This document shows positions 24,329-32,894 of a stretch of 64,000 nt of DNA, piece after piece. Position 1 is the first letter of the stretch; every line of letters begins with the position of its first letter. Below the pieces are notes generated by a model. That model was not told the origin of the DNA and made no database searches. It saw only the letters and a list, made by a program, of their open reading frames with translations. Made by a program: the position numbers and the translations under genes. The stretch covers positions 2,181,029-2,245,028 of the forward strand of contig JADGEX010000001.1 of the NCBI GenBank assembly GCA_016744135.1. The letters are read 5' to 3'. This DNA comes from Pseudodesulfovibrio sp. (GTDB lineage: Bacteria > Desulfobacterota > Desulfovibrionia > Desulfovibrionales > Desulfovibrionaceae).

Positions 24329-25703
24329 AGATGTTTTAAGAGCTCCTGCTCGCTCTGTTTTTAAATTCTTTCCCCCAACGCAACTCACTGGTGCCTGGAC
24401 TCTCGTCAAACCGAATTTTACAAATGTAATTCCTTGCGAGCCTGACGAGTATGATTTGGCGACAATTTATCATCAGGTGGTCGCAGCTCGGGCTCAACAT
24501 GGAACTCTTGAAGAAGTCCCTATAAAGATATTGCGAATGCTTCCATGGATTTTATTTGAATATCCCAAAGGGCAGGAACGAAAATTGGGTGAAGATCTGG
24601 TCATTGTTAAAGAGTACTTTTCTTGGTTGAAAAAAAGGGATGATCCTAGAGCACAAGCAAATCTGTTGCATGTCTTGTTGAGAGATTATCCCGTTTTAGC
24701 CAAGACCTTTGATGCGTGGCGTACTGGGGTCAGAATGATACTGGGAAACAGTCAGCAAAGAAGACTTCAAAAGACTAAACAGAAAGTAAAAGAGTATGGC
24801 CTCTTAGACTCTAATGGCACTTACCAATTGGCCGAGCGGATATTAAATTCTGAGGAATCTCCAAATGTTATAATGGTTAATGCAGGATTAGAAGATGCTC
24901 TAGAGTCAGGACGTTTCGCTCTTGAGGTATACAAGGAGGTTTTATGGAAGGCAGAAAAAGCTCTTCGCTACAATGAAAGAGCCCAACATCATCTGTCTCA
25001 AGTTGTTAGAATGTCTACGTTTCATGATAATACATTTAAGTTTCCAACAGCACGTAAAGAATTGGCCGAGGCCTTACTTGAACCGTATGCTGGTGGCAAA
25101 GCGGTCCCAGAACTTAAAGATGATATTCGTTCCTTTTTGATAGGTTTGTATCGAGATCCTCGAATATATAAAAAAAATTGGATAGGGGTGAGTGATGAAG
25201 CCAGACAAGTCATTTTGGGTTGGTTGGTAAAAACAACAATAGAAGATTTTTTTGAAATACTTGATAAAACAGCAGATGACATTTGGGCATATCGCAAAGC
25301 TTTTTGGGGTGCATATCTTGAAAGAGGGGCTATTGACGAAGCTTGGGTCGTTTTGGGTTCAAGGGCAAAGCGAATGGCAAGTCGTTTTTTGAAGTCAGAA
25401 TCTCACGGAGCGCTTACAGGCTCATTGTCAGATCAATCTGTTTTGCTCATGAAGATTGGAGATCTTACGATCGCAGAGTGGAGTCATAGTGGTAAATGTA
25501 GATTTTGGGCTGAGGGTAGAAGAGAAAATCCGAATGTTCCGGTTCTTTATGGACCAAGTTATAGTGCAGTATCTCTAAGAGCTCCTGCTACATGGGAACA
25601 AATTCACCACAGCTCAGCTAAAGGTGGCTGGCAATCAAGCATTCGTCACTACATAAAAAGAAAAGAAAATATCAACATTCCAACCAATAGGTTGATGCCA
25701 TAA
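24318..25703 (+). CDS. zorC: ZorC: EH-signature protein of type I Zorya
   Basis: A 461-residue soluble protein. The start at ATG 24318 (MGLKDVLRAPARSV) follows GAGGGTGGGG; an upstream in-frame start would overlap zorB more deeply. The N-terminal half is helical and basic (QQRRLQKTKQKVKEYG). The C-terminal half carries WAYRKAFWGAYLERGAIDEA and LLMKIGDLTIAEWSHSGKCR, which match the EH-signature domain that defines ZorC. In type I systems ZorC is thought to bind DNA near the motor and act with ZorD. The assignment rests on motif, position and length. Its TAA is followed directly by the zorD ATG. Confidence 0.88.
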   Translation: MGLKDVLRAPARSVFKFFPPTQLTGAWTLVKPNFTNVIPCEPDEYDLATIYHQVVAARAQHGTLEEVPIKILRMLPWILFEYPKGQERKLGEDLVIVKEYFSWLKKRDDPRAQANLLHVLLRDYPVLAKTFDAWRTGVRMILGNSQQRRLQKTKQKVKEYGLLDSNGTYQLAERILNSEESPNVIMVNAGLEDALESGRFALEVYKEVLWKAEKALRYNERAQHHLSQVVRMSTFHDNTFKFPTARKELAEALLEPYAGGKAVPELKDDIRSFLIGLYRDPRIYKKNWIGVSDEARQVILGWLVKTTIEDFFEILDKTADDIWAYRKAFWGAYLERGAIDEAWVVLGSRAKRMASRFLKSESHGALTGSLSDQSVLLMKIGDLTIAEWSHSGKCRFWAEGRRENPNVPVLYGPSYSAVSLRAPATWEQIHHSSAKGGWQSSIRHYIKRKENINIPTNRLMP

Positions 25704-28700
25704 ATGCCAAATTCTGTTGAGCTGAATTATGAGCGCACACCCTTAGGGGCCTCATTTTATTGTCTGAAAGAAGGACAAAAAATACCTTACGAACGATGGG
25801 GCTCATATCGTGTAATTCTTCAAGATGGTAGGCCAGCATCTGTAGGAGTTTTTTCTCTTCTTCAAGAGTCTGAGGGCTGTGCAGAAAGTGAAGATAATAT
25901 TTATTTTAATGTTAAACATGAGGCTTTAGCTAGACTAGAGCCTTGGCAAGTTGAAAAGTTGGGGTTACCTCAACTTGCGCCAGTGCGCCTAAAGATAAAT
26001 ACTAAAAAGCCTCTTATTTCAAAAGATTTTATTATTAACTACGGCTTTGTTTTTCATGATGGATTACCTGTCTTTTATCCTGAACGTGAAGGGGTTTTTT
26101 TAAAATGCGAAATGGGTGAGTATCTATTAACAGATCCTCAGTTTTCTATTTTGGAGTTAATAGATGGCTATAATAAAATTCCAGTTGAAAATTTAGACAA
26201 TAGGTTCCAGTGGTGGGGGGCCATTGCAGAATTATTGCCAGGTGATGTTGAAGTTAGCGATTTTTTGCGAAAGGTAAATGTTGTTACACCTACAAGTTTC
26301 ACAATAGACTTTACCTTGGATCAAGGGCTGCTAAAGATAACCCCCAGATTCGTCGTGCCAGGCTATCTTGACGAAGATACGAACGAATCTTTGTTGCCGG
26401 AGGACATGCTTCCTCCTTCCGTTGCGGAGGAATTTAGCTCAAACTTTTTAAAACAACCGCGCCCTAGTGTTCGGTATGGAATGAGAGGGCAATGGTTTGT
26501 TATTGTTCCTAAATCTGTGCAAACGGCTTTAGAGTCTGTTCGGGAAATTAACCAAGCGACTGAGGAAGAAAAAAAAGCTTTTCTTCAGAATCCTCGTAGC
26601 GCAATTCGCGAAAAGCTTGAAGAATCAAATGATCCAATAATAACCAGTGAAGAGCTCGTTGAGTCTCTTTTTGTAGAGACGAAACTCTTTTTGAGTGAAC
26701 GAATTAAATATATTGGAGAATGGCATCCCAAAAAAGGGTTGTTCATAAAAACGGAGGTTTCACAATGGTTACCAGAAGATGGTCCGCCACCAATTGTGGG
26801 TATTCCACTAAAGTCCGGTATTCACGACGTTCCTACACCAAAAATCCCAGCACTTTTAAAGGCGGTACAGAAAGCTTTTGCCCAAGGACAAACAGAGATT
26901 GAGTTTGAGGGTAAAGCTTTTCCAGTTGATGAGGCATCCATTGTTGCCGTTGAGAAAGCTGCTAAAGCGTTTGGACCACCTCATAAGCCTGATCCCAAGC
27001 TTGGCGGAGGAGATGAAGGCTCAATTCCTAAGCCTTTTTTGCAGGTTCCAATTATATACGATCATATTGAAGAGCTAGGCATTTCAGTTAATGAGAGTCA
27101 GCTGAGGCCTTTGTATGATTGCCTTCCAGCTTTGGAACGTGGTGTAAATCTTCACAGTCACCAGCAGGATGGGGTTGATTGGCTTAGAGCTCACTGGGAG
27201 CATGCTACACCTGGAGCCCTTCTTGCCGATGATATGGGGCTTGGCAAGACATTGCAATCTCTTGCTTTTTTGAGCTGGGTCAAGCTGCAAATGGCAAATG
27301 GAGCATGTGATAGAAAGCCGTTTCTGATTGTAGCACCAACAGGTCTTTTGAAAAATTGGGAGGAGGAGGCTGAGAAATTTTTACCAACTGGTCATTTGGG
27401 ATTCTTACTTAAAGCGCATGGATCATCCTTTTCTGCAATATACAAGCAGGGGATATCTTCCGCCAGCCGTGAGATTCAAGAATCAGGCTGGGTGCTTACA
27501 ACCTATGAAACCCTAAGGGATAAGATCTTTGCATTTACAGGCGTGGAGTGGGCAGTTGTAGTTTTTGATGAAGTCCAGAAAATCAAAAATCCAAAAGCCA
27601 TGGCAACAGAGATGGCCAAGTCATTAAAGGCGGAATTTACCCTTACGCTTACGGGAACCCCTGTTGAAAATTCATTGGCTGACCTTTGGTGCATTGTTGA
27701 TACCGCGCAGCCGGGTAAGCTTGACACTCTGAAAAATTTTGCGGGCAAATATATTAAGAATGGGAGATCTGGCGAGAGCGAATTGGTGAGGTTGAAAAGA
27801 GTTCTTTCATTTCCAGAATATGCACCAATAATGTTACGCAGGTCGAAAGATGAGCACTGGAAGGAGAAACCTGAAAAAAACGAGAATATTATAGAGGCTG
27901 ACATGCCGTCAATTCAAGCGAAAGCATATAGTGACGCAGTAAATAAGGCTCGACAGTCAAAAGGACAGAAGGGTGCGATGTTGACGGCGCTTCAAGCACT
28001 GCGAGCAATTTCTTTGCACCCCTGTATGCAAGAGATTTCCGATGACCCGAATGAGTATATCAGTCAATCTGCAAGACTTGTTGCCTTGTTCGAATTGCTT
28101 GACGACATTCATGTTACAAATGAGAAAGCTTTAATTTTTGTTGAATATCGGGAAATGCAATCACGGTTAGCCGAGTTGATTCAAGTTCGGTATAACTGCA
28201 AGAGTATAATGCTCATTAACGGGGCTGTTGCTGGAAAAAAACGGCAAGCGAGAGTCAGCGATTTTCAAAGCAGGGAAAGTGGTTTCGATGTAATGATCCT
28301 ATCCCCAAAAGCAGGTGGCGTTGGCCTCACTCTTACTGCGGCGACTCATGTTATTCATTTGACACGATGGTGGAATCCCGCCGTTGAAGATCAATGCAGC
28401 GATCGAGCGTATCGTATTGGTCAAACAAAAGCTGTCACAGTTCATTATCCGTTAGCCGTTCATCCTGAGATTGGCCGTGATCATAGTTTTGATATCAAAC
28501 TTCATGAATTGTTGATGAAAAAGCGTTCATTGAGTCGAACACTGCTTGCTCCACCTGCAGGAACTAATCAGGATGCAAAAGAATTGTTTGCCACCACTGT
28601 CTCACAGGATAAATCCAATTCAGACAGCAATGCGATTGATTTAGAGAGCATTGATATAATGGAACCAACTCAATTCGAAGAATTTGTCCATAATCGCCTA

Positions 28701-29009
28701 GTTCAAAGAGGATATTCTGTTCGAAAAACCCCTTGGTCTGGCGATGGGGGGGCTGATGGTGTTGCCCTTGGTTCAAAGGGCAACGGGCTCCCGAATCTTT
28801 TGATTCAGTGCAAACATACACAGACTGACAGGAAGATTTCAGTAGATGCAGTAGAACAAGTCATTAACTCTCGCTCAAGGTACTCTGATGTACCGAATCC
28901 TATAGAACTTTGGGTAGTGACCAACGGAGTCTTTGATGGGAATGCAGTCAAACAAGCTGAGGCTAAGGGCGTTTCGTTGTTCGATAGAAATGCTTTATCT
29001 TTTGTATAA
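25704..29009 (+). CDS. zorD: ZorD: SNF2 helicase with C-terminal Mrr-like nuclease domain
   Basis: A 1,101-residue effector. Residues ~1-460 are an N-terminal region with no recognised domain. The SNF2 core runs from ~470 to 930: Walker A LLADDMGLGKTLQSLAF near 507, DEVQ box VVVFDEVQKIKNP, motif III LTLTGTPVENSLADLW, and the second RecA lobe with SPKAGGVGLTLTAATHVI and DRAYRIGQTKAV. The last ~110 residues are Mrr-like: FEEFVHNRLVQRGYSVRKTP, SGDGGADGVA and LLIQCKH, giving the D...QxK nuclease core. It should degrade invading DNA. Last gene of the operon; no terminator is obvious downstream. Confidence 0.93.
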   Translation: MPNSVELNYERTPLGASFYCLKEGQKIPYERWGSYRVILQDGRPASVGVFSLLQESEGCAESEDNIYFNVKHEALARLEPWQVEKLGLPQLAPVRLKINTKKPLISKDFIINYGFVFHDGLPVFYPEREGVFLKCEMGEYLLTDPQFSILELIDGYNKIPVENLDNRFQWWGAIAELLPGDVEVSDFLRKVNVVTPTSFTIDFTLDQGLLKITPRFVVPGYLDEDTNESLLPEDMLPPSVAEEFSSNFLKQPRPSVRYGMRGQWFVIVPKSVQTALESVREINQATEEEKKAFLQNPRSAIREKLEESNDPIITSEELVESLFVETKLFLSERIKYIGEWHPKKGLFIKTEVSQWLPEDGPPPIVGIPLKSGIHDVPTPKIPALLKAVQKAFAQGQTEIEFEGKAFPVDEASIVAVEKAAKAFGPPHKPDPKLGGGDEGSIPKPFLQVPIIYDHIEELGISVNESQLRPLYDCLPALERGVNLHSHQQDGVDWLRAHWEHATPGALLADDMGLGKTLQSLAFLSWVKLQMANGACDRKPFLIVAPTGLLKNWEEEAEKFLPTGHLGFLLKAHGSSFSAIYKQGISSASREIQESGWVLTTYETLRDKIFAFTGVEWAVVVFDEVQKIKNPKAMATEMAKSLKAEFTLTLTGTPVENSLADLWCIVDTAQPGKLDTLKNFAGKYIKNGRSGESELVRLKRVLSFPEYAPIMLRRSKDEHWKEKPEKNENIIEADMPSIQAKAYSDAVNKARQSKGQKGAMLTALQALRAISLHPCMQEISDDPNEYISQSARLVALFELLDDIHVTNEKALIFVEYREMQSRLAELIQVRYNCKSIMLINGAVAGKKRQARVSDFQSRESGFDVMILSPKAGGVGLTLTAATHVIHLTRWWNPAVEDQCSDRAYRIGQTKAVTVHYPLAVHPEIGRDHSFDIKLHELLMKKRSLSRTLLAPPAGTNQDAKELFATTVSQDKSNSDSNAIDLESIDIMEPTQFEEFVHNRLVQRGYSVRKTPWSGDGGADGVALGSKGNGLPNLLIQCKHTQTDRKISVDAVEQVINSRSRYSDVPNPIELWVVTNGVFDGNAVKQAEAKGVSLFDRNALSFV

Positions 29010-29141
29010 TGTAATTTGTTGACTAGACGCTCAGAATGCCTTTGGGGGAGATGTTTTCTTCCTTTTTTAAAAGTACTTGGCTGTCGCTGGTAACATCTTG
29101 ATTTGTTGCTGTTTTGTCCTGAATTCAATTTGTACTCTGTC

Positions 29142-29170
29142 TTGACACTGGTCCGCCATTGGGCTTTACG
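29142..29170 (+). promoter_or_regulatory. possible promoter of the hsd operon
   Basis: A consensus TTGACA at 29142 with TTTACG 17 bp downstream, 80 bp before hsdM. The -10 is poor. The 241-bp gap otherwise shows no gene. Confidence 0.3.
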
Positions 29171-29250
29171 TTACAAACGCACATAAAAGACAGATTATTC
29201 AGACAGCTAAACTCTGATTTAATTCAACATTACAGGACATTAATACCCTC

Positions 29251-31659
29251 ATGGCCCTTAAGAAATCCGAACTTTATTCATCTCTTTGGCAGTCCTGCGA
29301 TGAGCTTCGTGGTGGCATGGATGCCAGTCAGTACAAGGACTATGTTCTTGTTCTTTTGTTTATTAAATATGTCAGCGATAAATACGCGGGTGTTCCTTAC
29401 GCTCCTATTGAGATCCCGGAGGGCGCGAGCTTTGCGGATATGGTGGCGCTTAAGGGAAAGCCCGACATTGGCGACCAGATCAACAAGAAGGTGCTGGCTC
29501 CGTTGGCCAATGCCAACAAGCTATCTGACTTCCCGGATTTCAATGACGCGACCAAGCTTGGCAGCGGCAAAGAGATGGTCCAGCGGCTGTCCAACCTTAT
29601 TGCCATCTTCGAGAGTCCGACGCTGGATTTCTCCAAGAATCGGGCGGAGGGCGATGATATCCTGGGTGACGCGTATGAGTACCTCATGCGCCATTTCGCC
29701 ACACAGAGCGGCAAGAGCAAGGGACAGTTCTATACTCCTGCTGAAGTCAGTCGCCTTATTGCACAGATCGTGGGCATCCATGGGGACAAGACCAGCCCGA
29801 AGACCACGGTCTACGATCCGGCATGCGGCTCGGGCTCTTTGCTCCTGAAGGTGGCCGATGAAGCTTCGACCAAGGTGACGCTGTACGGGCAGGAAAAGGA
29901 CGCTGCGACTCGCGGTCTGGCGTATATGAACATGATCCTGCACGATTGCCCTGAAGCGACGATCATGCAGGGTAATACTTTGTCGAATCCCAAATTTATG
30001 GATGGGGAGACACTCAAGACGTTTGACTATGTGGTGGCCAACCCGCCTTTTTCGGACAAGCGTTGGAGCAATGGTCTTGACCCAGAGAACGATCCGCATG
30101 GCCGATTTGCTCTTGGTACGCCCCCCGGAAAACAGGGAGATTATGCGTACCTTCTGCACATAATCCGGTCCCTCAAGTCCACGGGTCATGGCGCGTGTAT
30201 TCTACCGCACGGCGTGCTGTTTCGCGGCAATGCAGAGGCCGGTATCCGTAAGAATCTGATTCGCCGGGGATATATCAAGGGCATCATCGGGCTGCCTGCC
30301 AACCTGTTTTATGGAACGGGCATTCCGGCGTGTATCGTAGTGCTAGATAAGCAGGGGGCTGCGGCACGAAAGGGTATCTTCATGGTTGATGCCAGCGGCG
30401 GGTTCATCAAGGACGGCCCCAAGAATCGACTGCGTGCGCGGGATGTGCATAAGGCTGTGGATATTTTTACTCGTCAGGCCGAGGTCGAAAAGTACTCCCG
30501 CATGGTCAGCATCGAAGAGATTGAGAAGAATGATTTCAACTTGAATTTACCTCGGTACATTGACAGTCAGGAGCCGGAAGATCGTCAGGATATCGAAGGC
30601 CATCTGCGTGGTGGTATCCCGGAGGGCGATGTGGATGCATTGTCCCTGTACTGGGATGTCTGTCCTAACCTGAAGATCGCGTTGTTCAATGAGAATCGTC
30701 CTAAGTATTTGGACCTTGCCGTGGATAAGGCGGTGATCAAGCCGTCCATCTTCGAGCATACCGAGTTCGTGGCTTTCATCAATGAGATGAATGACCTTTT
30801 TGTTCAGTGGCGTGACAGGAGTGTTGTCTCGTTAAAGGCGTTGGGGCTTGGACTGAATCCCAAACAGTTCATTGTCGATTTCTCCGATGGTTTGCTGTCT
30901 CATTATAAAGGCAAGCCGCTGATCAATTCGTATGACGTGTATCAGCATCTTATGGATTACTGGACTGAAACCATGCAGGACGATTGCTATCTGATTGCGG
31001 TGGATGGCTGGAAGGCGGAAACCTACCGTATTATCGAGATTATCGAAAAAGGCAAAAATAAGGGCAAGGAAAAGGACAAAGGTTGGGCCTGTGATCTGAT
31101 TCCCAAACAGTATGTGGTGGCTCGCTATTTTGCAGAAGAGCAGGCGAAAGTGGACCGCATAGCCGCAAAGCTCGAAACCGCCAAGGCCGGGAAGACGGAA
31201 TTGGAGGAAGAGCACGGCGGCGAGGACGGCGCGTTTTCCGAGCTGGACAAGATCAACAAGGGGAACGTTACTGCACGGCTCAAGGAAATCAAGGGCGACA
31301 AGGACGCGGCTGAGGAGGCCAAGGTCTTGAAGCGATGGCTTGAGTTGGGCAAGCAGGAAACGGCCTTGAAAAGTCAACTCAAGGAAGCCGAGAAAGCCTT
31401 GGATGACATGGCCTATGCCAAATATCCCGAATTGTCCGAAGATGAAATCAAGATCCTTGTGGTGGAAGACAAATGGTTGGTAACGTTGGATACAGCCATT
31501 CAAGGCGAGATGGATCGCGTGAGCCAGCAGTTGACCCAGCGTGTGAAGGAACTGGCCGAACGGTATGATACGCCGATGCCGGACCTTGCTGATCGGGTGA
31601 CAGACATGGAAGCCAAGGTGAATCTGCATCTGGAAAGGATGGGGTTCGCATGGAAGTAA
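29251..31659 (+). CDS. hsdM: type I restriction-modification DNA methyltransferase (HsdM)
   Basis: An 802-residue N6-adenine methyltransferase subunit. The N-terminal helical domain has LYSSLWQSCDELRGGMDASQ and VLLFIKYVSDKYAGVPY. The SAM-binding motif I is YDPACGSGSLLLKVADEA near residue 190 and catalytic motif IV is NPPF near 265. FYTPAEVSRLI is the usual pre-motif. Residues ~450-800 are a long extension with Lys/Glu coiled coil (AKVDRIAAKLETAKAGKTEL), making it larger than classical HsdM (~500). With HsdS it modifies the recognition sequence. No strong ribosome site is seen. It overlaps hsdS by ten bases. Confidence 0.94.
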   Translation: MALKKSELYSSLWQSCDELRGGMDASQYKDYVLVLLFIKYVSDKYAGVPYAPIEIPEGASFADMVALKGKPDIGDQINKKVLAPLANANKLSDFPDFNDATKLGSGKEMVQRLSNLIAIFESPTLDFSKNRAEGDDILGDAYEYLMRHFATQSGKSKGQFYTPAEVSRLIAQIVGIHGDKTSPKTTVYDPACGSGSLLLKVADEASTKVTLYGQEKDAATRGLAYMNMILHDCPEATIMQGNTLSNPKFMDGETLKTFDYVVANPPFSDKRWSNGLDPENDPHGRFALGTPPGKQGDYAYLLHIIRSLKSTGHGACILPHGVLFRGNAEAGIRKNLIRRGYIKGIIGLPANLFYGTGIPACIVVLDKQGAAARKGIFMVDASGGFIKDGPKNRLRARDVHKAVDIFTRQAEVEKYSRMVSIEEIEKNDFNLNLPRYIDSQEPEDRQDIEGHLRGGIPEGDVDALSLYWDVCPNLKIALFNENRPKYLDLAVDKAVIKPSIFEHTEFVAFINEMNDLFVQWRDRSVVSLKALGLGLNPKQFIVDFSDGLLSHYKGKPLINSYDVYQHLMDYWTETMQDDCYLIAVDGWKAETYRIIEIIEKGKNKGKEKDKGWACDLIPKQYVVARYFAEEQAKVDRIAAKLETAKAGKTELEEEHGGEDGAFSELDKINKGNVTARLKEIKGDKDAAEEAKVLKRWLELGKQETALKSQLKEAEKALDDMAYAKYPELSEDEIKILVVEDKWLVTLDTAIQGEMDRVSQQLTQRVKELAERYDTPMPDLADRVTDMEAKVNLHLERMGFAWK

Positions 31660-32894
31660 GGGAAGGATTTAAGCAGACTGAGATTGGTATAATCCCTGAA
31701 GATTGGGAGATTAAACCCTGCTCTTCAGTGAGCTCTTTGATTACTGTGGGTATAGTGATTAAGCCAACACAGTATTACTCGAAGCAAGGTGTTCCAGCAT
31801 TAAGATCTGCGAATATTCGTGAGGACAGAATTGATCCTCAAAACATGGTTTTCATCAGTGAAAAAGCAAATTCTGTTTTAACAAAAAGTCAAGTGCAGAC
31901 CGGAGATGTCCTTACGGTACGTACGGGATATCCTGGGACCAGTGCAGTTGTACCGCCTGAGTTTGATGGAGCGAATTGTATCGATATTTTGATTACACGC
32001 CCTTCAAAGGTGATGGACTCTCGATTTCTTTCGACTTGGGTTAATTCTGAACATGGGAAGAATCAGGTTTTCAAGAATCAAGGCGGGTTGGCACAGAAGC
32101 ACTTTAACGTAGAAGATATGAGAAATCTTCTTGTAGCTCTCCCCCCCACCAAAGCCGAACAGGAAGCCATCGCCGAGGCGCTCTCCGATGCGGATGGGCT
32201 CATCGAATCCCTGGAGCAACTCATCGACAAGAAACGCCAGATCAAGCAAGGCGCGATGCAGGAATTTTTCATTCCTGAAACTGATGATAGAGAATGCCTT
32301 CTTAAGGAGGTATCCACCTTAAAGGGACGAATAGGTTGGCAAGGCTTAAAACAATCAGAATTTACAGATAATGCAAATAAGCCCTTCTTGATTACGGGTA
32401 TGAATTTTAAAGATGGGGCAATTCGTTGGGGGGAAGTTTATCACATTTCTGATGCTCGATACAAGATGGCTCCTGAAATTCAACTTCGTAAGCATGACCT
32501 CTTAATGACTAAAGATGGTACTATTGGGAAAGTCCTTTATGTAGATGAAATTCCCTATCCAGGTACAGCTTCGCTAAATAGCCATTTACTCCTTTTTCGC
32601 CCTAAACAAAATTCTTATTGCCCTCGCTACTTATATTACCAATTGCAGACCAAGAGATTTAAAGATTTTATTGAGTTAAACAAGTCTGGGACAACTTTTT
32701 TTGGTATTTCTCAAGGTGCTGTCGGCAATTATAAAACACTATTGCCCTTAATAGAAAAACAAGAGGTTATTGCCTCAACTCTTACGGACATGGATGCCGA
32801 AATTACCGAACTGGAAACCAAGCTGACCAAGGCCCGGAAGGTCAAGCAAGGTATGATGCAGGAACTATTTACTGGAAGGATACGACTCGTATGA
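31650..32894 (+). CDS. hsdS: type I restriction-modification specificity subunit (HsdS)
   Basis: A 414-residue protein with two target-recognition domains (residues ~5-165 and ~200-370), each followed by a conserved helix: AEQEAIAEALSDADGLIESL and EVIASTLTDMDAEITELETK. GFKQTEIGIIPEDWEI is a typical start. It decides the DNA sequence recognised by both HsdM and HsdR. The base composition switches within the gene: helices are G/C-rich like hsdM while the recognition domains are A/T-rich (see 31.68-32.13 and 32.28-32.76 kb), as expected after exchange of recognition domains. It overlaps the next gene by four bases. Confidence 0.93.
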   Translation: MEVREGFKQTEIGIIPEDWEIKPCSSVSSLITVGIVIKPTQYYSKQGVPALRSANIREDRIDPQNMVFISEKANSVLTKSQVQTGDVLTVRTGYPGTSAVVPPEFDGANCIDILITRPSKVMDSRFLSTWVNSEHGKNQVFKNQGGLAQKHFNVEDMRNLLVALPPTKAEQEAIAEALSDADGLIESLEQLIDKKRQIKQGAMQEFFIPETDDRECLLKEVSTLKGRIGWQGLKQSEFTDNANKPFLITGMNFKDGAIRWGEVYHISDARYKMAPEIQLRKHDLLMTKDGTIGKVLYVDEIPYPGTASLNSHLLLFRPKQNSYCPRYLYYQLQTKRFKDFIELNKSGTTFFGISQGAVGNYKTLLPLIEKQEVIASTLTDMDAEITELETKLTKARKVKQGMMQELFTGRIRLV

